Positions 33,087 through 41,396 of a stretch of 64,000 bases of DNA are shown here, one piece after another. The notes beneath the pieces were generated by a model. The model searched no databases, was not told the origin of the DNA, and saw only the letters and a program-made list of their open reading frames with translations. The DNA lies in the NCBI GenBank assembly GCA_963840545.1, contig CAWIZE010000002.1:1364001-1428000 (forward strand), in the 5' to 3' direction. Numbering within the stretch: position 1 is the first letter of the stretch; the number at the start of each line of letters is the position of its first letter. Made by a program: the position numbers and the translations under genes. Source of the DNA: JAKAWQ01 sp963840545. GTDB lineage: Bacteria; Pseudomonadota; Alphaproteobacteria; Acetobacterales; Acetobacteraceae.

Positions 33087-34028
33087 ATGCTGGGCTATGT
33101 CGTCCGCCGCGTGCTGGCGACGATCCCCGTGATGGGGATCGTCGCGCTCACGGTTTTCTCCCTCCTCTATTTCGCCCCCGGCGATCCGGCGGCGATCATC
33201 GCCGGCGACCAGGCGACGAGCGAGCAGATCGCCAGGATCCGCGCCTCGCTCGGGCTCGACCAGCCGTACCTGGTGCGCTTCGGGCACTGGGTCTGGCAGG
33301 TGGTGCACGGCAATCTCGGCGTTTCGGTCTTCACCGGCCAGACGGTGACCCGGATGATCGCCCAGCATATCGAGCCCACGCTCTCGCTGATGGTGCTGAC
33401 CATGCTGATCGCGATCACGGTTGCGATCCCGCTGGGCGTGATCGCGGCGTGGAAGCACGGGACCTGGATCGACCGCGCGGTGATGGTGTTCGCGGTGCTC
33501 GGCTTCTCGGTGCCGGTGTTCGTGATCGCCTATCTCCTCGCATACGTGTTCGGGCTGAGCCTGCGGCTGCTGCCGGTGCAGGGGTTCGCGCCGCTGAGCG
33601 AGGGGTTCTGGCCGTTCCTCCGGTGCCTCATTCTGCCGTCGGTGGCGCTAGGCGCGATCTATGTCGCCTTGCTCGCGCGGATCACGCGGGCGGCGATGCT
33701 GGAAGTTCTGGCGCAGGATTACGTGCGCACGGCGCGCGCCAAGGGCGTGGGGCAAGGGGGCGTGCTGTTTGTCCACGCGCTCAAGAACGCGGCCAACCCC
33801 ATTGTGACGGTGGCCGGGCTGGGCGTCGCCTTGCTGATCGGGGGCACGGTGGTGACGGAGACGGTGTTCGCGATCCCCGGGCTCGGCACGCTCACCGTCA
33901 ATGCGATCCTCGAGCGCGATTATCCGGTGATCCAGGGGGTGGTGCTGCTGTTCAGCTTCTCCTACGTGCTCGTCAACCTGATCGTCGATCTGCTCTACAG
34001 CGTCTTCGATCCGAGGATCCGGCTGTGA
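33087..34028 (+). CDS. Peptide-type ABC permease (DppB class)
   Basis: A 313-aa permease with six hydrophobic segments. The N terminus is the DppB type (MLGYVVRRVLATIPVMGIVA), followed by PGDPAAIIAG. The EAA loop is seen as LEVLAQDYVRTARAKGVGQG and the end as YSVFDPRIRL. Its stop overlaps the next permease's GTG start (GTGA). Confidence 0.92.
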   Translation: MLGYVVRRVLATIPVMGIVALTVFSLLYFAPGDPAAIIAGDQATSEQIARIRASLGLDQPYLVRFGHWVWQVVHGNLGVSVFTGQTVTRMIAQHIEPTLSLMVLTMLIAITVAIPLGVIAAWKHGTWIDRAVMVFAVLGFSVPVFVIAYLLAYVFGLSLRLLPVQGFAPLSEGFWPFLRCLILPSVALGAIYVALLARITRAAMLEVLAQDYVRTARAKGVGQGGVLFVHALKNAANPIVTVAGLGVALLIGGTVVTETVFAIPGLGTLTVNAILERDYPVIQGVVLLFSFSYVLVNLIVDLLYSVFDPRIRL

Positions 34029-34924
34029 GCGAGGTTTCGCTCCCGGAAGAAGCGGCGGCGCTGCCGGAGATCCTGCCGTCGGCGGCTTCGCACGGGCGCG
34101 TGGCCGGCTTCGCGCTCCGCCATCCCGGGATCGCGATCGGCGGCGCGCTGGTCGGGCTGATGACGCTGCTTGCGATCGCAGCGCCCTGGCTCGGCACGGT
34201 CGATCCCGAGGCGCTCGATCCGGCGAACATGCTGATCGGGCCCTCGGCGGGCCATTGGTTCGGCACCGATATGCTGGGGCGGGACATCTATTCGCGGGTG
34301 CTCTACGGGGCGCGGGTCTCGCTCGTGGTCGGCTTCGCGGTGGCGGCGGCGGCCTCGGTGGGCGGGATGGCGATCGGCCTCGTTTCGGGGTTCGTCCGGC
34401 CGCTGGATGCGGTGCTGATGCGCGTCATGGACGGGGTGATGGCGATCCCCGCGATCCTGCTCGCGATCGCGCTGATGGCGCTGACGCAGGGCTCGGTCGG
34501 CAACGTCATCATCGCGATCACGATCTCGCAGGTGCCGCAGGTGGCGCGGCTGGTGCGGGGCATGGTGCTGGGCCTGCGCGAGCAGCCCTTCGTCGAGGCG
34601 GCGATCGCGGCGGGCACGCGCACGCCGCGGCTGATCTGGCGGCACATCGTGCCGAACACGCTGGCGCCGGTGATCGTGCAGGCGACTTACGTGTGCGCCT
34701 CGGCGATGATCATCGAGGCGATCCTCGATTTCATCGGCGCGGGGACGCCGCCGGTGGTGCCGAGCTGGGGCAACATCATGGCCGAGGGGCGCGCGCTCTG
34801 GCAGGTCAAGCCGTTCATCGTTTTTTTCCCCGCTTTCTTTCTTTCGGCGACGGTGCTCGCGGTCAATCTCCTCGGCGACGGCTTGCGCGACGCGCTCGAT
34901 CCGCGCCTCGCCAAGCGCCAATAA
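34025..34924 (+). CDS. Peptide-type ABC permease (DppC class)
   Basis: A 299-aa second permease. DppC features: HWFGTDMLGRDIYSRVLYGA near residue 78, the EAA loop EAAIAAGTRTPRLIWRHIVP, and the C-terminal LLGDGLRDALDPRLAKRQ. The GTG start at 34025 is inferred from the overlap with the dppB-type stop; longer in-frame extensions are antisense-like. Its final A overlaps the ATG of the first ATPase. Confidence 0.92.
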   Translation: MSEVSLPEEAAALPEILPSAASHGRVAGFALRHPGIAIGGALVGLMTLLAIAAPWLGTVDPEALDPANMLIGPSAGHWFGTDMLGRDIYSRVLYGARVSLVVGFAVAAAASVGGMAIGLVSGFVRPLDAVLMRVMDGVMAIPAILLAIALMALTQGSVGNVIIAITISQVPQVARLVRGMVLGLREQPFVEAAIAAGTRTPRLIWRHIVPNTLAPVIVQATYVCASAMIIEAILDFIGAGTPPVVPSWGNIMAEGRALWQVKPFIVFFPAFFLSATVLAVNLLGDGLRDALDPRLAKRQ

Positions 34925-35910
34925 TGGCGCTGCTCGAGGTCGAGCGGCTGCAGACGCATTTCCGCGCCGGCGATGGCGTGGTCCGCGCGGTGCAGGGCGT
35001 GTCGTTCACGATCGGCGCGGGCGAGACGCTGGCGGTGGTGGGCGAATCGGGCTGCGGCAAGTCGGTGACGGCGATGTCGATCCTGCGCCTGGTGCCCGAG
35101 CCGCCGGCCCGGATCGCGGGCAGCGTGCGCTTCGCGGGGCGCGAGCTGCTGCGGCTTTCGGAAGGCGAGATGCGCAAGATCCGCGGCAACGAGATCAGCA
35201 TGATCTTCCAGGAGCCGATGAGCAGCCTCAACCCGGTCCTGAATGTCGGGCGGCAGATCGGCGAGACGCTCAGGTTGCACCAAGGGCTCGGGAGCCGGGC
35301 GGCGCGCGCGCGCGCGGGCGAGATGCTGGCGCTGGTCGGCATTCCGGAGCCGGAACGGCGGCTCGGCGAGTATCCGCACCAGCTTTCGGGCGGGATGCGC
35401 CAGCGGGTGATGATCGCTATGGCGCTTGCCTGCAACCCGAAGCTCTTGATCGCCGACGAGCCGACGACGGCGCTCGATGTCACGATCCAGGCGCAGATCC
35501 TCGACCTGATGCGCGATCTCAAGACCCGCATCGGGGCGGCGATCATGCTGATCACGCACGATCTCGGCGTGGTGGCCGAGATGGCCGGCCGGGTCGTCGT
35601 GCTCTATGCCGGGCGGACGGTGGAGGAGGGGCCGACGGCTTCGATTTTCGCCGCGCCGCTGCATCCCTATACGCAGGGGCTCTTGGGCGCGGTGCCGCGG
35701 CTGGGCGGGGGCGGCGGGGCGGCCAACGGGGTGCGCGGGCGGCTCGCGGAGATCCCGGGCCAGGTGCCGGATCTCGGCAGGCCGATCGTCGGCTGCGCGT
35801 TCGCCCCGCGCTGCGGGCGCGCGACCGAGCTCTGCAGGCGGAAGGAGCCGGCGCTGCTCGCGCGCGCGGCCGGGCACCAGGCTGCCTGCCACCACGCGGG
35901 TGCCGCGTGA
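34924..35910 (+). CDS. Peptide-type ABC ATPase (DppD class)
   Basis: A 328-aa ATPase with Walker A GESGCGKSVT, Q-loop MIFQEPMSSLNPVL, signature LSGGMRQRVMIAMAL, Walker B LLIADEPTTALD and switch THDLGVVAEM. The C-terminal oligopeptide/dipeptide extension with Cys residues (GCAFAPRCGRATELCRRKEP) is the usual dipeptide-type tail that can hold an iron-sulfur cluster. Confidence 0.94.
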   Translation: MALLEVERLQTHFRAGDGVVRAVQGVSFTIGAGETLAVVGESGCGKSVTAMSILRLVPEPPARIAGSVRFAGRELLRLSEGEMRKIRGNEISMIFQEPMSSLNPVLNVGRQIGETLRLHQGLGSRAARARAGEMLALVGIPEPERRLGEYPHQLSGGMRQRVMIAMALACNPKLLIADEPTTALDVTIQAQILDLMRDLKTRIGAAIMLITHDLGVVAEMAGRVVVLYAGRTVEEGPTASIFAAPLHPYTQGLLGAVPRLGGGGGAANGVRGRLAEIPGQVPDLGRPIVGCAFAPRCGRATELCRRKEPALLARAAGHQAACHHAGAA

Positions 35911-36938
35911 TGAGCGAGGCGCGTCCGGCGATCGCGGCGCCCGTGATCGAGATCACCGGGCTCAAGAAATATTTCCCGCTGCCGCGGCGCTATCCCGGCC
36001 AGAAGGCGGCGCGGGTGCATGCGGTCGATGACGTGAGCTTCGCGATCGGGCGCGGCGAAACGCTCTCGCTGGTGGGGGAATCGGGCTGCGGGAAATCGAC
36101 GGTGGGCCGCATGATCCTCGGCCTGCTCAAGCCGACCGCGGGCGAGGTGCGGCTCGACGGGGTGAGAATCGACAACCTGCCGGGGGGGAAGCTGCGGCCG
36201 CTCCGGCGGCGGATGCAGGTGGTGTTCCAGGACCCCTTCAGCAGCCTCAATCCGCGGCTCAGGGTGCGCGCGATCCTCGCCGAGCCGATCGCCAATTTCT
36301 CGCTTGCGCGGACGCCCGACGAATTCGCGGAAAGGATTGCGCGGCTGCTGGAGACGGTGCGGCTGCCCGCGGACGCGGCGGGGCGGTTTCCGCACGAGTT
36401 CTCGGGCGGGCAGCGCCAGCGGATCGGGATCGCGCGGGCGCTGGCGACCGAGCCGGAGGTGATCATCTGCGACGAGGCGGTCTCGGCGCTCGATGTCTCG
36501 GTGAAGGCGCAGATCGTCAACCTGCTCGCCGATTTGCAGGACGAGCTCGGGCTTTCGCTCCTCTTCATCACCCACGACCTCGCGATCGTCGAGCACCTGA
36601 CGCACCGCGTGGCGGTGATGTATCTCGGCCGGATCGTCGAGATGGCGGACCGGCGGAGCCTCTTCGCCCGGCCGTGGCACCCCTATACGCAGGCGCTGCT
36701 TTCGGCGGTGCCGGTGCCGGACCCGGCGGCGAGCCGGAAGCGGACGATCCTGAAGGGCGACGTGCCGAGCCCGGTCAACCTGCCTTCGGGCTGCCGCTTC
36801 CACACCCGCTGTCCGCACGTGTTCGCGCGCTGCCGGACCGAGGAACCGCAGTTGAGGCCCGTGGAGGATGGCGTGGAGGATGGCGGGGGCGGGGCGCAAT
36901 GGGTGGCGTGCCATCTCGAGGCGCGCCCCGGAGAATAA
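35910..36938 (+). CDS. Peptide-type ABC ATPase (DppF class)
   Basis: A 342-aa ATPase with GESGCGKSTVGRMILGL, VVFQDPFSSLNPRLRV, FSGGQRQRIGIARALA, IICDEAVSALDVS and THDLAIVEHL. The C-terminal Cys-containing tail GCRFHTRCPHVFARC is present. GTG 35907 or ATG 35910 may initiate; both overlap the preceding stop. It closes the importer operon. Confidence 0.94.
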   Translation: MSEARPAIAAPVIEITGLKKYFPLPRRYPGQKAARVHAVDDVSFAIGRGETLSLVGESGCGKSTVGRMILGLLKPTAGEVRLDGVRIDNLPGGKLRPLRRRMQVVFQDPFSSLNPRLRVRAILAEPIANFSLARTPDEFAERIARLLETVRLPADAAGRFPHEFSGGQRQRIGIARALATEPEVIICDEAVSALDVSVKAQIVNLLADLQDELGLSLLFITHDLAIVEHLTHRVAVMYLGRIVEMADRRSLFARPWHPYTQALLSAVPVPDPAASRKRTILKGDVPSPVNLPSGCRFHTRCPHVFARCRTEEPQLRPVEDGVEDGGGGAQWVACHLEARPGE

Positions 36939-36941
36939 GCG

Positions 36942-36957
36942 GGGCGAATAATCGCCC
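36942..36957. promoter_or_regulatory. Small hairpin after the peptide importer operon
   Basis: GGGCGA-ATAA-TCGCCC is a perfect 6-bp stem with a 4-base loop, starting 3 bases after the last stop. There is no T-run, so it is at most a transcript-end stabiliser. Confidence 0.35.
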
Positions 36958-36981
36958 GACCCCATTGCCGCGAACCGTGGC

Positions 36982-36997
36982 GCCACGCTAGCGTGGC
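36982..36997. promoter_or_regulatory. 16-bp perfect palindrome before the second importer
   Basis: GCCACGCTAGCGTGGC is a perfect palindrome in the 93-bp gap between the two importer operons, 34 bases before the ATG of the next binding protein. It may be an operator or a hairpin in the leader. No regulator gene is adjacent. Confidence 0.5.
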
Positions 36998-37031
36998 CGC
37001 AAACGAAAAGCCGTCTCCGTGGGAGGAAACC

Positions 37032-38165
37032 ATGACGTCTTGCGGCCGCCGCGCCTTCAACCGCGTTTTCCTGGGCGCCTCGACCGGCCTTGTCGCCGGG
37101 CTGCCGGCGATCGCCGCGCGCGCCGCAGCACCAATCCGGCTCGGAGCGATCCTGCCGCTCACCGGGCCGGCGGCGGTGATCGGCACCGAGGAGCAGCGCG
37201 GCATCCAGTTTGCGGTGAAGCAGGCCAATGACAAGGGGGGCATCGGCGGGCGCCCGATCGCGGTGCTGTTCGAGGACAACCAGGCCAAGCCCGATCTCTC
37301 GGTGCTCTCCTTCAACAAGCTCGTCCATCTGAACGGCGTTCCGGTGATCCTGACCGGCTATTCGGGGCCGAGCCTGGCGATGGCGCCGCTGGCGACCCGC
37401 ACCGAGACGCTGCTCATCAACGCCGGCGCCGAGACGGACCAGCTTGCGACCGCCTCGCCCTACCTCTTCAACGCGATCCCGCAGGAGGTCGGCGAGGTCG
37501 CGGTGATGGCGCGCTTCATGATCAACGACCTCAAGACCATGAGGGCCGCGGTGCTCTATGAGAACGACGCGGCGGGCATCTCGGGGCGCGACGATTTCCT
37601 CAAGGACTTCAAGGCGGCGGGCGGGGCGATCACCGGTGTCGAGCCGGTGCCCTTCGGCGAGACCGACTTCCGCCCGACGCTGCTCAAGCTCGCCGGCGGC
37701 AAGCCGGACGTGCTCTTCGTCGTCATTACCCAGGGCGGCCGGGAGCTCGCGGACCAGAAGAAGCAGCTCGGCATCACCACGCCGGTGACGGGCACGACCT
37801 TCCTCAACGACCCGACGACGATCGCCGATCCGGCGGCGGAGGGCTGGTACCACACGCAGATGCGGATCGACCAGCCGGCCGCGCTGACGACTGCGTTCCG
37901 CAAGGAATTCCCGGACGCGGACTTCGGATTTTTCAGCCGCCAATACTACAACGCGACCAACATGGTGCTCGCCGTGATCGCCAAGGCGGTGGCTGAAGGC
38001 AAGCCGCTCACGGGGGCCAACCTGCGCGCGGGGATCCTCGAGATCCGGCACTTTCCCGGGCTGCTGCCGCTCGACTTCACGAGCAACACGGCGACGATGG
38101 AGATCGACGTAGACCGTTTCGAGGGCGGCAAGGACGTGCTCTTCAAGCGCGAGACGTCCGGCTGA
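37032..38165 (+). CDS. Branched-chain amino acid-type ABC substrate-binding protein
   Basis: A 377-aa LivJ-class binding protein. A twin-arginine-like signal (CGRRAFNRVFLGASTGLVAG ... ARAA) precedes PIRLGAILPLTGPAAVIG, the typical Peripla_BP_6 opening. GGAGG 6-7 bases upstream supports ATG 37032. It heads a complete five-gene HAAT importer. Such systems import amino acids, amides, urea or aromatic acids; the ligand is not apparent. Confidence 0.92.
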   Translation: MTSCGRRAFNRVFLGASTGLVAGLPAIAARAAAPIRLGAILPLTGPAAVIGTEEQRGIQFAVKQANDKGGIGGRPIAVLFEDNQAKPDLSVLSFNKLVHLNGVPVILTGYSGPSLAMAPLATRTETLLINAGAETDQLATASPYLFNAIPQEVGEVAVMARFMINDLKTMRAAVLYENDAAGISGRDDFLKDFKAAGGAITGVEPVPFGETDFRPTLLKLAGGKPDVLFVVITQGGRELADQKKQLGITTPVTGTTFLNDPTTIADPAAEGWYHTQMRIDQPAALTTAFRKEFPDADFGFFSRQYYNATNMVLAVIAKAVAEGKPLTGANLRAGILEIRHFPGLLPLDFTSNTATMEIDVDRFEGGKDVLFKRETSG

Positions 38166-38192
38166 GCATCCCGGATCGGGCCCTCGCGCGTC

Positions 38193-39053
38193 ATGGTGAT
38201 CCTGCAGCTGCTGGTCAACGGCCTCGTCACCGGGATCGGGCTCGGGATGGTGGCGATGAGCTTCGCGCTCGTCTATTCCACGCTCCGGATCTTTCACGTC
38301 GCGCATGCCGGCGTCTGGACGCTCTCGGGATATGCCGCCTACTCGGCGATGGGGGCCGGGCTGCCGCTGGTGGCCGGGCTCGCCGTGGGCATCGTGGCGG
38401 CCGCGGCCGCGGGCGCGCTGATCCAGCTTCTGATCTATGCGCCGCTGCAGCGGCGGGGGGCGAGCGGGCTCGTGGTGCTGATCGCCTCGCTCGGCGTGCT
38501 GGCGGTGATCCAGAACGTGCTCGCGGGCGTTTATTCGGCCGATATCCTGCAATTTCCGGGAGCCTGGGCGGGCGGCGTGGTGCATGTCGCGGGCCTCCTG
38601 CTGACGCGGGCGCAGCTGGCGACGGTGGCGGCCGGCATCGCCGCCTATGCTGTGCTGCTCTTGCTCACGCGGCGGACGCTGCTCGGCGCAGAGATCCGCG
38701 CGGTGGCGGCCAATCCGTTCCTCGCCGAGATCACGCGGCTTCAGCCGCGGCGCGTCTATGTGGTGGTGATGGCGATCGCCTCGGCGGTGGTGGCGCTGCC
38801 GGGCATGCTGGTGCCGCTCGATCTCGGCTTGCAGCCCTATGCGGGGATCACGCCGCTGCTGGAGGCGACGATCGCGATGATCGCGGGCGGCATCGGCAGC
38901 CTCACCGGCGCCTTCGCGCTCGCGATCGCGATCGCGGTGCTGCAGAACCTCTCGCTGCTGATCATGCCGGGGGAATGGGCGATCGGCAGCACCTTCGCGG
39001 TGTTCGTGGTGTTCATGCTGTTCCGCCCGCAGGGGCTCTTCGCCGCGTCGTGA
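38193..39053 (+). CDS. livH: Branched-chain amino acid-type ABC permease (LivH)
   Basis: A 286-aa permease with eight or so hydrophobic helices. LivH-type start LQLLVNGLVTGIGLGMVAMS and EIRAVAANPFLAEITRLQPR in the conserved cytoplasmic loop. It ends FVVFMLFRPQGLFAAS. Its stop overlaps the next GTG (GTGA). Confidence 0.92.
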   Translation: MVILQLLVNGLVTGIGLGMVAMSFALVYSTLRIFHVAHAGVWTLSGYAAYSAMGAGLPLVAGLAVGIVAAAAAGALIQLLIYAPLQRRGASGLVVLIASLGVLAVIQNVLAGVYSADILQFPGAWAGGVVHVAGLLLTRAQLATVAAGIAAYAVLLLLTRRTLLGAEIRAVAANPFLAEITRLQPRRVYVVVMAIASAVVALPGMLVPLDLGLQPYAGITPLLEATIAMIAGGIGSLTGAFALAIAIAVLQNLSLLIMPGEWAIGSTFAVFVVFMLFRPQGLFAAS

Positions 39054-39913
39054 CGTTCCTCGAAAGCTACCTGGTGCTGGCTGAGATCTATGTGCTGGCC
39101 GCGCTTTCCACCAACCTTCTGGTCGGGATTGCCGGCATCTTCTCGGTCTCGCAGGCGGCGGTGTTCGGGGTCGGCGCCTACCTGGTGGCAGGGCTGACGA
39201 TGCAGGCGGGATTTGGCTTCGTCCCGGCGCTGGTGGTCGCTGCGCTGGGCTGCATCGGGCTCGACATCCTGATCTCGCTCCCATCGCTTCGCGTGGCGGG
39301 CGATTATTTCGTCGTGACGTCCTTCGGCATCCAGCTCCTCGCCACCGCCGTGTTCACCAACTGGACGGCGGCGACGGGCGGGGCGAACGGCCTGCCAGGG
39401 ATTCCGCCGGCCTCGCTCGGGGGTGTTGCGATCGAGAGCACGCCGGGCCTGCTCGCGCTGACCAGCGGCTTGCTCGCGATCGGCATCGCCGTGTTCTGGC
39501 TCTTCATGCGCGCGCCGTTCGGGCGGCTGGTGCATGCCGTGCGCGAGGACGAGCTGGCGGTGGCCGCGCTCGGCAAGCCGGTGCTGCGCGCGAAGGTGGC
39601 GGCGGCGGCGCTCTCGGGCGCGTTCGTCGGTGTCGCCGGCGGGCTCTATGCGGTTTTCCTGAGCTTCATCGACCCTTCGTCGTTCGATCTCGACGCCTCG
39701 GTGCTGCTGCTGACGATGGTGGTGGTGGGCGGGGCGCGCACGCTCAAGGGGGCGATCCTCGGGCCCTTCCTGCTCGTCGGGCTGCCGCAGCTGCTCGACC
39801 TGATCAACATCCCGACGGTCATCGCAGCACCGGCGCGGCAGCTTCTCTATGGCGGGCTGCTGGTTCTCTTCATGCTGTTCCGCCCGCAAGGCATCCTCGG
39901 CGAGAAGCTGTGA
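39050..39913 (+). CDS. livM: Branched-chain amino acid-type ABC permease (LivM)
   Basis: A 287-aa permease. Family blocks: SVSQAAVFGVGAYLVAGL, GDYFVVTSFGIQLLATAV, RLVHAVREDELAVAALGKPV and GGARTLKGAILGPFLLVGLP. It begins at GTG 39050 (VTFLESYLVLAEIYVLAAL), overlapping the livH-type stop; an upstream in-frame Met lies inside livH and is rejected. Confidence 0.92.
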   Translation: MTFLESYLVLAEIYVLAALSTNLLVGIAGIFSVSQAAVFGVGAYLVAGLTMQAGFGFVPALVVAALGCIGLDILISLPSLRVAGDYFVVTSFGIQLLATAVFTNWTAATGGANGLPGIPPASLGGVAIESTPGLLALTSGLLAIGIAVFWLFMRAPFGRLVHAVREDELAVAALGKPVLRAKVAAAALSGAFVGVAGGLYAVFLSFIDPSSFDLDASVLLLTMVVVGGARTLKGAILGPFLLVGLPQLLDLINIPTVIAAPARQLLYGGLLVLFMLFRPQGILGEKL

Positions 39914-40677
39914 GCGCGCCCTATCTCGAGGTGCAGGACGTGGAGAAGCGCTTCGGCGGGCTGGCGGCGCTCGCGGGGCTGAGCTTTGCCGCCGCTTCCG
40001 GGCGCATCACCTGCCTGGTGGGGCCGAACGGCGCCGGCAAGACGACGATCTTCAACGTGATCACGGGTTTTTTGCGCCCGGATCGGGGCAGCGTGCGGTT
40101 TCGCGGCGAGAGCCTCGACGGGATGAGGCCGCAGGCGATCGTCGCGGCGGGCATCGCGCGCACGTTCCAGAACCTCCGCCTCTTCACCGACCTCACCGTG
40201 CGCGACAACGTGATTCTGGCGCTGCCGGGCCAGTTCGGGGAGGGGCCGGCGGCGGCGATTTTCCGCCCGTTGCGCACCGCGCGCGAACAGCTACGAAATC
40301 AGCACGAGGCGGAGGCGCTGCTCGGGCGTGTCGGGCTGGCGCGCCAGGCGCGCGAGCGGGTGCGCAACCTTTCGTACGGCGAGCAGAAGCTGCTTTCGAT
40401 CGCGCGCGTGCTGGCGACGGGCGCGGAATTCCTGCTGCTGGACGAGCCGGCCTCGGGGCTGGCGCAGGATGCGCTGGAGGCGATGATCGCGCTGCTGTTT
40501 GCGCTCAAGGAGGACGGAAAATCGCTCCTGGTGGTGGAGCACAACACGCGCGTGGTGAGCCGGATCGCCGATCACGTACTCTTTCTGCACCAGGGGCAGC
40601 TGATCGCCGAGGGCGAGCCGAAGGCGATCGTCGCCGACCCGAGGCTTGCCGAGATTTATTTCGGCGGGGCGATCTGA
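39910..40677 (+). CDS. livG: Branched-chain amino acid-type ABC ATPase (LivG)
   Basis: A 255-aa ATPase: Walker A VGPNGAGKTTIFNVITG, the LivG-type ARTFQNLRLFTDLTVRDNV, signature LSYGEQKLLSIARVLA, Walker B LLLDEPASGLAQ and switch VVEHNTRVVSRIAD. Starts with GTG overlapping the livM-type stop. Confidence 0.94.
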   Translation: MSAPYLEVQDVEKRFGGLAALAGLSFAAASGRITCLVGPNGAGKTTIFNVITGFLRPDRGSVRFRGESLDGMRPQAIVAAGIARTFQNLRLFTDLTVRDNVILALPGQFGEGPAAAIFRPLRTAREQLRNQHEAEALLGRVGLARQARERVRNLSYGEQKLLSIARVLATGAEFLLLDEPASGLAQDALEAMIALLFALKEDGKSLLVVEHNTRVVSRIADHVLFLHQGQLIAEGEPKAIVADPRLAEIYFGGAI

Positions 40678-40682
40678 GCCCG

Positions 40683-41381
40683 ATGCTGTTGCAACTGTCC
40701 GGCGTGGCGGCGGGCTACGGGGCGAAGACGGTGATCCGCGACGTTTCGTTCGCGCTCGAGCCCGGGCAGATCCTGGCCCTGCTCGGGCACAACGGCGCGG
40801 GAAAGACGACTTGTCTGCGCGCGATCATGGGGCTGATCGAGGCGCGCGGGGGGGAGATCGCGTTTGCCGGGCGGGGGCTGGGGCGGGCAGTGGTTGCCGA
40901 GCGGGTGGCGCGCGGCCTCCGGCTTTTGCCCGAGGGACGGGGGATTTTTGCCGCACTCACGGTGGGCGAGAATCTCGAGATCGTCGCGGCGCGCAACGCG
41001 GCGGGCGATGGCGCGATGTTCGGCGTCGCCGCTGTGCTGCGGCTTTTCCCCGCGCTCGTCGAGCGGCGCACGACGCGCGCGGGCAGCCTTTCGGGCGGCC
41101 AGCAGCAGATGCTGGCGCTGGCGCTCGCTTTGCTCGGCACGCCGCGCTGCCTGCTGCTCGACGAGCCTTCGATCGGGCTTGCGCCCAACCTTGTGGAGCG
41201 GCTGCTCGGCCAGCTCGCGGAGGTCTGCCGATCGCGCGAGGTGGGCGCGGTGCTGGTCGAGCAGAATGTCGCGGCGGCGCTCGCGGTCGCCGACCGCGTG
41301 GTGATCATGAACAACGGACAGATCGTGTTTGACGCGACGCCCGAGGACGCGCGCAAGGCGGATATCTGGAGCTATTTCTGA
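40683..41381 (+). CDS. livF: Branched-chain amino acid-type ABC ATPase (LivF)
   Basis: A 232-aa ATPase: ALLGHNGAGKTTCLRAIMGL, LLPEGRGIFAALTVGENLEI, signature LSGGQQQMLALALALLG, Walker B LLLDEPSIGLAP and VLVEQNVAAALAVADR. Last gene of the importer operon, 5 bases after the LivG-type stop, and convergent with ddl. Confidence 0.94.
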   Translation: MLLQLSGVAAGYGAKTVIRDVSFALEPGQILALLGHNGAGKTTCLRAIMGLIEARGGEIAFAGRGLGRAVVAERVARGLRLLPEGRGIFAALTVGENLEIVAARNAAGDGAMFGVAAVLRLFPALVERRTTRAGSLSGGQQQMLALALALLGTPRCLLLDEPSIGLAPNLVERLLGQLAEVCRSREVGAVLVEQNVAAALAVADRVVIMNNGQIVFDATPEDARKADIWSYF

Positions 41382-41396
41382 GCGGGAGCGAGGCTT

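Noticed and set aside
35667..39284. Very long minus-strand open frame (about 1,200 codons) opposite the ABC importer genes
   Set aside because: It is antisense to several genes with clear family motifs, and its translation is Arg/His/Asp-rich with no recognisable domain, a normal by-product of very high GC.
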